Of a stretch of DNA of 11,639 bases, positions 6,237 through 11,639 are shown one piece after another. The notes beneath the pieces were generated by a model. The model did not search any database. It saw only the letters and a program-made list of their open reading frames with translations, and was not told the origin of the DNA. The position numbers and the translations under genes are program-made. Source of the stretch: an uncultured Synergistaceae bacterium (GTDB taxonomy: Bacteria > Synergistota > Synergistia > Synergistales > Aminobacteriaceae); assembly GCA_937870605.1 (NCBI GenBank), contig CALMZW010000044.1, positions 1 to 11,639 on the forward strand. Reading direction: 5' to 3'. The first letter of the stretch is position 1; every line of letters begins with the position of its first letter.

Positions 6237-6949
6237 CACGGGAAGAGAAGTCCGTTCCGGTGCACTGTGCAATCATTATGGACGGGAATGGGCGATGGGC
6301 GCGAAAGCGGATGCTCCCCAGAATTCTCGGACACAGGGCCGGCGCGTCCGCCCTCGTTCGAATCGTACGCGCCGCTGCGGAACGCGGAATTCGGTATCTC
6401 TCGATTTACGCGTTCTCCACGGAGAACTGGAAGCGTCCGAAGACAGAAGTCCTTGGGCTCATGGCGCTGTTTCGATCGTATGCGCGACGGAAGGTTCAGG
6501 AACTAGCGAAGGAAAACGTGCGCTTGCGAATCGCCGGGCGAATCGACCTCTTCCCCCAGGACCTGCGGGATCTCCTTGAATACGCACAAAAAGAGACTTC
6601 GTTTGAGAATCCGCGCATGACGCTGATAGCGTGCCTGAATTACGGCGGAAGACAGGAAATACTCGATGCGTTCCGTCGCATACGAGAAGAAGGCTACGAC
6701 CGGGAGCTTGACGAAGAAGCCTTTCGTAGATATCTTTACCTTCCCGACATCCCCGATCCGGACCTTATCATACGAACAAGCGGCGAGATGCGCCTCAGCA
6801 ACTTCTGGCTCTGGCAGGCAAGCTACAGCGAGCTCTATTTCTCGGAGTCGCTGTGGCCTGACTTCGACGAAAACGAACTGGACAAAGCACTGTCCGCTTT
6901 TTCGAAACGGGAGCGACGATATGGCAACGTTCAACTCGGCACATCGTGA
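6233..6949 (+). CDS. uppS: Undecaprenyl (di-trans,poly-cis) diphosphate synthase
   Basis: UppS is a cis-prenyltransferase that extends farnesyl diphosphate with isopentenyl diphosphate to the C55 carrier lipid used for peptidoglycan and other surface polymers. The 238-residue protein has the catalytic MDGNGRWA motif with Asp17, GHRAGA, FSTENWKRP (61-69), NYGGRQEI and the RTSGEMRLSNFWLWQ block starting at Arg181, then ELYF. Length is typical (about 230-255). Its ATG overlaps the glycosylase stop (ATGA), with GGGAG 7 nt upstream. Its end overlaps cdsA by 29 bases. UppS is cytoplasmic, at the membrane surface. Confidence 0.96.
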   Translation: MTREEKSVPVHCAIIMDGNGRWARKRMLPRILGHRAGASALVRIVRAAAERGIRYLSIYAFSTENWKRPKTEVLGLMALFRSYARRKVQELAKENVRLRIAGRIDLFPQDLRDLLEYAQKETSFENPRMTLIACLNYGGRQEILDAFRRIREEGYDRELDEEAFRRYLYLPDIPDPDLIIRTSGEMRLSNFWLWQASYSELYFSESLWPDFDENELDKALSAFSKRERRYGNVQLGTS

Positions 6950-7745
6950 ATTGTTTGTTCGCGCCGCAAGCGGCTCGTTGATTGTCCTTGCGGTTCTCGG
7001 CTCCATCCATTCAGGAGGAGTCTACTGGGCCGCCCTTTGCTTTTCACTCTCTTTTCTGTCACTGAACGAGTTTTACCGTATACTCGGAAAACAACTGAAG
7101 CTTTCCAGGGGAATCGGGTATATCGCTGCTTGTGTCGTCATGATATCCGCGTACCATGGGGCCAGATCCTTCTCGTTGTATCTCACGCTTTCCCTGGCGA
7201 CGTTCGCCGTTTTCCTCATCGAAATCCTGCGTCGACAATTCTCCGGGATCAGCTCCGCCGTTTCCAACGCCGGGGGATTGGTCACAGGCATTCTTTTCAT
7301 AGTGGTTCCATGGACCTGCATATTTATGTTGCGCGAACTCCCATCGGGAAGATATCTTCTGTTCGCCCTGTTTGTCTGCACATGGAGCTGCGACGTTTTC
7401 GCCTACATCATGGGAAGCCGTTGGGGACGCACTTCGCTCTGCGACAACGTGAGCCCGAGAAAAACATGGGAAGGGTTTATCGGTGGCGTTGCAGGCAGTC
7501 TCTTAAGCGCCGGCTTTTTCGCTTACGAAATCGATTTGCCTCCTGCCCCCATTTTGTATATCGGAGTCATCTGCGGGATTGTCGGTCAGATGGGGGATCT
7601 CGCCGAATCATTGCTCAAGCGCGAATATGGCGTGAAGGACAGCGGTGAAGCCATCCCCGGCCATGGAGGAGTTCTCGACCGATTCGACAGCATTCTTATC
7701 AACGGAATCCTGACGTATTTTCTGTTTGCGGTGGTTCTTCGATGA
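6921..7745 (+). CDS. cdsA: Phosphatidate cytidylyltransferase (CDP-diacylglycerol synthase)
   Basis: CdsA makes CDP-diacylglycerol from phosphatidic acid and CTP, the branch point for phospholipid synthesis in the inner membrane. The 274-residue protein is largely hydrophobic with several membrane helices, and carries the family signature late in the chain: GDLAESLLKR (225-234), VKDSG (238-242) and IPGHGGVLDRFDS (245-257). The reading frame is open further upstream, within uppS, but ATG 6921 has GGGAG 7 nt ahead and gives a normal length and N-terminus. It overlaps uppS by 29 bases and the dxr start by 4, so the three are likely coupled. Confidence 0.95.
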   Translation: MATFNSAHRELFVRAASGSLIVLAVLGSIHSGGVYWAALCFSLSFLSLNEFYRILGKQLKLSRGIGYIAACVVMISAYHGARSFSLYLTLSLATFAVFLIEILRRQFSGISSAVSNAGGLVTGILFIVVPWTCIFMLRELPSGRYLLFALFVCTWSCDVFAYIMGSRWGRTSLCDNVSPRKTWEGFIGGVAGSLLSAGFFAYEIDLPPAPILYIGVICGIVGQMGDLAESLLKREYGVKDSGEAIPGHGGVLDRFDSILINGILTYFLFAVVLR

Positions 7746-8902
7746 AACCTCCCGTTCGGATCGTCGTTATCGGCGCCACCGGAAGCGTCGGATCTTCCGT
7801 TCTCGATGTCTGCCGGACGTACCCCGAGTATTTCTCCGTTGTCGGCATAGCGGCTCATTCGAGTGCGGATTCTTTGCACCGTCTGGCTCGGGAGTTCTCC
7901 TGCAAAGCCGTATGTTTGTCTGACCCGGGATCAGCGGCAATGTTCCGCACATTCGCGGGGAATTCGATATCCTGTCTCGAAGGGGCGGAAGGACTTCTTC
8001 GGCTTTCAGAACTGCCTGATGCCGACCATGTCGTGTTCGCCTCTTCAGGAACTGCTGCGATTCCCGCGCTCATTCGCGCGTTAGAGACGGGAAAGGACGT
8101 ATCGCTCGCCAATAAGGAAAGCATCCTTGTCGCAGCCCCTTGGGTTCTTCCGAAAGTTTCGCGGAAGGACCAGATTCGGCCGCTCGACAGCGAACACAAT
8201 GCGATCTGGCAATGTCTCCGCAGTGAGAGTCCGGAATCCGTCAATCGCCTCATCCTTACTGCATCAGGCGGGCCTTTTCGGACGTATTCCCGGGAACAGC
8301 TTTCGTGCGTGACGCCCGAAGACGCCATCCGGCACCCCGTCTGGTCCATGGGGACCAAAATCAGTGTCGACAGCGCGACGATGATGAACAAAGGAATTGA
8401 AATCATAGAAGCGTCACTGTTGTTTTCGATGCCGATCGATCGCGTCGAGGCGATTCTCTCTCCGGGCTCCTTTGCTCACGGAATCGTCGAATTTTGTGAC
8501 GGTACGATGAAAATCGCAGCCTGCGCGCCTGATATGCGTCTGCCTTCCCTTGTAGCGCTGTCGTTTCCTGATCGCCTTCCACTCCGTTTCCCATCGCTGA
8601 AAACGGAGACGCTTCACGGCAGAACGATCCCTTTTGAAGAACCGGATCCGATCCGTTTCCCATCCCTGACAATCGCGAAAGAGGCGGGGAGAAGAGGCGG
8701 CGCGTATCCGTCGTTGCTCGTCGGAGCCGATGAGTCGGCCGTCGAGTGCTTTCTCAACCGCCAATTGGCCTTCACCGATATTCCGGTTGTTGTGGACCGA
8801 ACACTTGAAGCCTATAGCGGGCCGGCTCCTAAATCTCTGGAAGAAGCGGTGGCTCTCGTCGGGCTCGGCCGGGAATGTTGCAGACGTTTTTGCGTCAGAT
8901 AA
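7742..8902 (+). CDS. dxr: 1-deoxy-D-xylulose 5-phosphate reductoisomerase
   Basis: Dxr converts DXP to MEP with NADPH, the second step of the non-mevalonate isoprenoid pathway, in the cytoplasm. The 386-residue protein has the nucleotide motif GATGSVGSS (11-19), ANKESILV, LDSEHNAIWQ (148-157; metal ligands Asp149 and Glu151), TASGGPF, HPVWSMG with His198, and DSATMMNKGIE (210-220; Lys217, Glu220). His246 matches E. coli His257. Two usually conserved spots differ: VHPQS is replaced by LSPGS (239-243), and the NAANEVAV block reads VGADESAV. All catalytic residues I can name are present, so I expect an active enzyme. Its ATG overlaps the cdsA stop (ATGA), and only a weak GGTGG lies upstream, suggesting coupling. 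Confidence 0.94.
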   Translation: MKPPVRIVVIGATGSVGSSVLDVCRTYPEYFSVVGIAAHSSADSLHRLAREFSCKAVCLSDPGSAAMFRTFAGNSISCLEGAEGLLRLSELPDADHVVFASSGTAAIPALIRALETGKDVSLANKESILVAAPWVLPKVSRKDQIRPLDSEHNAIWQCLRSESPESVNRLILTASGGPFRTYSREQLSCVTPEDAIRHPVWSMGTKISVDSATMMNKGIEIIEASLLFSMPIDRVEAILSPGSFAHGIVEFCDGTMKIAACAPDMRLPSLVALSFPDRLPLRFPSLKTETLHGRTIPFEEPDPIRFPSLTIAKEAGRRGGAYPSLLVGADESAVECFLNRQLAFTDIPVVVDRTLEAYSGPAPKSLEEAVALVGLGRECCRRFCVR

Positions 8903-8940
8903 TGTAACGCGCAGAAAGAATACGGAGGGAAGAAAACGCT

Positions 8941-9978
8941 ATGATCGTCAGCATTGTTTCTTTTGCCTGTGTCATCGCAATTTGCGTGATAGTCCATGAG
9001 ATGGGGCATTTCCTGACGGCAAGGGCGGCCGGTGTGCACGTCCACGAATTTTCCCTCGGCTTCGGTCCCGTCCTGGCTTCGAGAATGCGCGGAGCGACGA
9101 TGTGGGCGGTGCGGGCTGTTCCCCTCGGAGGATTCGTTCGACTCGGCGGGCTGGAGGAAGAGGGGGAAGAGGTCGTTCCCCCCGGAGGCTCCTTCATGGA
9201 AAAACCTGCCTGGAAACGTTTTTTCATCCTTTTCAACGGTCCTCTCGCCAATATGATCCTTGCGCTGCTCCTGACGGCATTTTTTCTCGTCGCTCATGGA
9301 ACGCTTGATGTGGAAAGCACTCGTATCGGCGAGATAATGCCGGGATACCCCGCAGAAAGAGCCGGCATACAAGTTGGTGACGAGGTTCGAAGCGTCAACG
9401 ATCAAGCCGTCGCTTCGTGGAAAGAGATGTCCGAGGCTATTCGGAATCAGGCCATGAAGGGACCGGTCGTCTTTCAGATCGATCGATCCGGCTTTCTCAA
9501 GACCCTTACCGTAGATATCCCCAACGATTCCGGTTCGGGAGTTCCCGTCTTTGGAATACGTCCCTCTTTGAAACGATATCCTCCGCATCAGGCGCTTTCT
9601 TCCGCATTCGGATTTACGATTTCCATGAGCGTTGAAATGATCCGGAATATCGGACTCTGGATCTCCGGAAAATCGGACATGGACGTCGCCGGGCCTGTAG
9701 GCATCGCATCCATGGCCGGTGATGCCGCAAGAAGAGGATGGTGGACGTTCATCTCTTTTCTCGCGTTGATCAGCCTGAATCTCGGACTTCTCAACCTTTT
9801 CCCATTTCCGGCTCTCGACGGGGGGCGACTTGTTTTTATCCTTGGAGAGATAGTGACGGGGAAACGTATTCCGGAAAAGACGGAAGGCTTTATTCATTAC
9901 GTTGGTTTTATAATATTGATAGGACTTATTGTTTTTATTACTTGGAATGACATATCAAAGATTTTCTTTTCGAAATAG
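8941..9978 (+). CDS. rseP: RseP-type site-2 intramembrane zinc metalloprotease
   Basis: This 345-residue inner-membrane S2P-family protease has HEMGH (19-23) for zinc binding in the first helix and the third ligand in PFPALDGG (Asp293) in a later helix. One PDZ domain lies between them (about 125-195, with RIGEIMPGYPAERAGIQVGDEV), and GPVGI follows near the second helix pair. E. coli RseP is about 450 residues with two PDZ domains; this one-PDZ form is the shorter type common in Gram-positives and other phyla. The family cleaves anti-sigma factors or remnant signal peptides; the substrate here is unknown. GGAGG lies 12 nt before the ATG, and a 38-nt gap follows dxr. Confidence 0.94.
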   Translation: MIVSIVSFACVIAICVIVHEMGHFLTARAAGVHVHEFSLGFGPVLASRMRGATMWAVRAVPLGGFVRLGGLEEEGEEVVPPGGSFMEKPAWKRFFILFNGPLANMILALLLTAFFLVAHGTLDVESTRIGEIMPGYPAERAGIQVGDEVRSVNDQAVASWKEMSEAIRNQAMKGPVVFQIDRSGFLKTLTVDIPNDSGSGVPVFGIRPSLKRYPPHQALSSAFGFTISMSVEMIRNIGLWISGKSDMDVAGPVGIASMAGDAARRGWWTFISFLALISLNLGLLNLFPFPALDGGRLVFILGEIVTGKRIPEKTEGFIHYVGFIILIGLIVFITWNDISKIFFSK

Positions 9979-9984
9979 TTTTTG

Positions 9985-9992
9985 AAGGAAGG
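9985..9992 (+). promoter_or_regulatory. Ribosome binding site of ispG with two start options
   Basis: The purine-rich AAGGAAGG directly abuts a TTG at 9993. Counted from AAGGA the spacer is 3 nt to TTG 9993 and 12 nt to the in-frame GTG at 10002. The GTG seems likelier, since rseP and rpiB-upp also have 11-12 nt spacers. Confidence 0.5.
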
Positions 9993-10001
9993 TTGGTTAC
10001 A

Positions 10002-11063
10002 GTGCGTCAGGTCGACATAAACGGACTCACTATCGGCGGAAACGCTCCTGTCCGGGTCGAAAGCATGCTGAAGATTCCGCTTTCGAACGAAGAAGCGTGT
10101 CTTTCGCAATCCCTTGAGCTTGCAAAAGAGGGATGCGAACTTCTTCGTGTCGCTTTCCCGGATATTCGTTTTCAGGGAGAACTGGCTCGCCTGATCAAAG
10201 CAGCAACGATCCCCATAATGGCCGACATACACTTCGATCCGCTTTTGGCTATGGCGGCAATGGAAATCGGATGCCCCTCGATCCGGATCAACCCCGGAAA
10301 CATACCGCTTCGATCGCTCCGTGACATCGTAGCCCTCGCCTCAGAACGCAACGTCGTCATCCGCATCGGAGCGAACAGCGGATCCGTCAATGAACGACAG
10401 CTTCGCGACGCTTCCGGGGACCGTGCCTCCGCGCTTGCGCTCGCAGTAGGGGAGCAGATGGAATCCCTTGTATCGCTCGGATTTCATAACATAATCCTAT
10501 CCGCCAAGTCATCTGCGGTTCGCGAGACCGTATCCTGCGTAGCGCTCCTTTCCCGGCTGTACCCGGACTATCCGATGCATATCGGGATTACGGAAGCCGG
10601 AGCAGGCATGGGAGGAATCGTCAAAAGCTCCGTCGGGATCGCGCTTCTCCTTGCCCAGGGAATCGGAAACACTATCCGCGTCAGTCTTTCCGAGCCGCCT
10701 GAAATGGAAGTACGCGCGGGGTATCACATTCTGAGATCGCTTGATCTGAGAAAACGGGGAATCAACCTCATTTCCTGTCCGACTTGCGGGAGAAAACGCC
10801 TTGACGTCCGTCTGATTCTCCCGATTCTCGAGCCGTACTTCTCACTCTTGCCGGACGGAACGGAACTGGCGGTCATGGGATGCGAGGTGAACGGCCCCCG
10901 CGAAGCAGCACACGCAGATATCGGGATTGCAGGGTCGCAGGGCGGCGTGGTAGTCTTTTCCAAAGGGAAGCGCATAGGCGGGTGCGCTTTTGAGGATATT
11001 CCGACGTATATTCCCGTCCTTTTTCGCGCTTTTTCCGAAGGATGCGCAACGAAATGCGATTGA
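10002..11063 (+). CDS. ispG: 4-hydroxy-3-methylbut-2-enyl diphosphate synthase (flavodoxin/ferredoxin)
   Basis: IspG (GcpE) reduces MEcPP to HMBPP in the MEP isoprenoid pathway using a 4Fe-4S cluster. The protein is about 353 residues from GTG 10002 (356 from TTG 9993). It has the TIM-barrel part (MADIHFDP, IRINPGN, IRIGANSGS, ITEAGAG) and the C-terminal cluster domain. Cluster ligands are Cys259 and Cys262 (CPTC) and Cys294 (GCEVNGP), with the CX2CX31C spacing of the family, and Glu301, which matches E. coli Glu312. The usual NGPGEA reads NGPREA here (Arg300). It follows rseP by 23 nt and belongs to the same pathway as dxr two genes upstream. Confidence 0.94.
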   Translation: MRQVDINGLTIGGNAPVRVESMLKIPLSNEEACLSQSLELAKEGCELLRVAFPDIRFQGELARLIKAATIPIMADIHFDPLLAMAAMEIGCPSIRINPGNIPLRSLRDIVALASERNVVIRIGANSGSVNERQLRDASGDRASALALAVGEQMESLVSLGFHNIILSAKSSAVRETVSCVALLSRLYPDYPMHIGITEAGAGMGGIVKSSVGIALLLAQGIGNTIRVSLSEPPEMEVRAGYHILRSLDLRKRGINLISCPTCGRKRLDVRLILPILEPYFSLLPDGTELAVMGCEVNGPREAAHADIGIAGSQGGVVVFSKGKRIGGCAFEDIPTYIPVLFRAFSEGCATKCD

Positions 11064-11097
11064 TCCACAGCCGATTACCTGAAAGGAGAGATAATTC

Positions 11098-11639
11098 ATG
11101 CCGGTCAATCTGAAAGGGCGAAGTTTTCTCACGCTGAAGGATTTCTCGAAAGAAGAAATACTCTATATGCTTGATCTGGCCGATGATCTCAAGGCCAAAA
11201 AGAGAGCAGGAATCCGCGGAAACAGCCTTCAGGGCAAGAATATCGCACTGATCTTCGAAAAGGCCTCGACGCGCACGCGATGCGCCTTTACTGTGGCCTG
11301 CATCGACGAGGGCGGGCATCCGGAGTTCCTTGGAAAAAACGATATTCACCTCGGCGCCAAAGAAGATCTCAAGGATACCGCGCGTGTCCTTGGGCGCATG
11401 TTCGACGGCATCCAGTATCGCGGGTTTCTTCAGTCAGTCGTCGAAGGCCTTGCGACGCATTCCGGGGTGCCGGTGTGGAACGGACTGACCGATGTGGACC
11501 ACCCGACCCAGGTGCTTGCGGATTTTATGACGCTCCGTGAGAATTTCGGGAAGAACCTGAAGGGCCTTCGTCTGGCATACATCGGAGATGGCCGCAACAA
11601 CATGTCGAACGCGCTTATGATCGGTTGCTCGAAGCTTGG
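11098..11639 (+). CDS. argF: Ornithine carbamoyltransferase, 5' part, cut by the window edge
   Basis: About 180 residues are present. The enzyme carbamoylates ornithine to citrulline, or runs in reverse in the arginine deiminase pathway. Visible motifs are the carbamoyl-phosphate loop STRTR (57-61), KDTARVLGRMFDGIQYRGF (about 92-110), GVPVWNGL and HPTQ (135-138). The N-terminal style (MPVNLKGRSF) and the RMFDGIQYRGF block resemble the longer ArcB-like catabolic branch, so arcB is a fair alternative name. The C-terminus with the ornithine-binding SMG loop is outside the window, so putrescine carbamoyltransferase is not strictly excluded. AAGGAG (11083-11088) lies 9 nt before the ATG, one of the best sites in the window. 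It follows ispG by 34 nt with no visible terminator. Confidence 0.93.
   Translation, partial: MPVNLKGRSFLTLKDFSKEEILYMLDLADDLKAKKRAGIRGNSLQGKNIALIFEKASTRTRCAFTVACIDEGGHPEFLGKNDIHLGAKEDLKDTARVLGRMFDGIQYRGFLQSVVEGLATHSGVPVWNGLTDVDHPTQVLADFMTLRENFGKNLKGLRLAYIGDGRNNMSNALMIGCSKL

Noticed and set aside
6666..6920. N-terminal extension of cdsA within uppS
   Set aside because: The added 85 residues match no CdsA and lack a ribosome site; ATG 6921 has an ideal one.
8812..9897. Long minus-strand open frame (361 codons) opposite rseP
   Set aside because: Its codons are in exact register with rseP codons, so it stays open simply because rseP avoids TTA, CTA and TCA. The translation has no recognisable domain and the sense protein is a clear match.
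1..11639. CRISPR arrays, tRNA or rRNA genes, insertion sequences, prophage or defence genes
   Set aside because: No regularly spaced repeats, tRNA-like folds, transposase motifs or terminal inverted repeats were seen; nearly all bases belong to recognised housekeeping genes.

Overview
This window carries a dense, one-directional run of bacterial housekeeping and envelope genes, all on the + strand. Eleven genes are complete, one is cut by the right edge, and the last codons of a probable upstream gene lie at the left edge. I see no tRNA, rRNA, CRISPR array, insertion sequence or phage gene. Gene order (rpiB-upp, wecA, wecB; then murA, an ATPase/Gls24-like protein, a family 4 uracil-DNA glycosylase, uppS, cdsA, dxr, rseP, ispG, argF) resembles low-to-mid GC anaerobes of the Clostridia/Synergistota type. 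The base composition looks mid-50s %GC by eye. I lean to Synergistota, an amino-acid-fermenting diderm anaerobe, but this is a judgement from memory of gene order and protein style, not a search result.

Left part (1-3311). A short tail of an upstream reading frame is followed by a strong 13-bp inverted repeat (96-137). Then come a single-chain fusion of ribose-5-phosphate isomerase B with uracil phosphoribosyltransferase, a WecA/TagO-type polyprenyl-phosphate GlcNAc-1-phosphate transferase, and a non-hydrolysing UDP-GlcNAc 2-epimerase (WecB). Spacing is tight (11 nt, then a GTGA overlap), so these three are probably co-transcribed. They link pentose phosphate and pyrimidine salvage with the start of a surface glycan.

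Right part (3403-11639). After the only sizeable gap (91 bp, with a TATAAT box but no good -35) comes murA, the first committed step of peptidoglycan synthesis. It is followed by a protein of unknown role joining a P-loop ATPase-like N-terminus to an Asp23/Gls24-like C-terminal domain, then a 4Fe-4S uracil-DNA glycosylase, uppS, cdsA, dxr, rseP and ispG. Most junctions overlap (59, 4, 29 and 4 bp), which points to translational coupling. Dxr and IspG belong to the MEP isoprenoid pathway, whose product UppS extends to the C55 lipid carrier. WecA and peptidoglycan synthesis use that carrier, CdsA makes CDP-diacylglycerol for phospholipids, and RseP is an intramembrane protease. The window ends inside an ornithine carbamoyltransferase gene with a strong ribosome binding site.

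Most of the window is ordinary chromosomal core. The points worth a second look are the RpiB-Upp fusion, the ATPase/Gls24-like protein, the hairpin whose arm repeats the rpiB ribosome-binding region, and sequence departures in Dxr and IspG. I found no convincing wholly new system.
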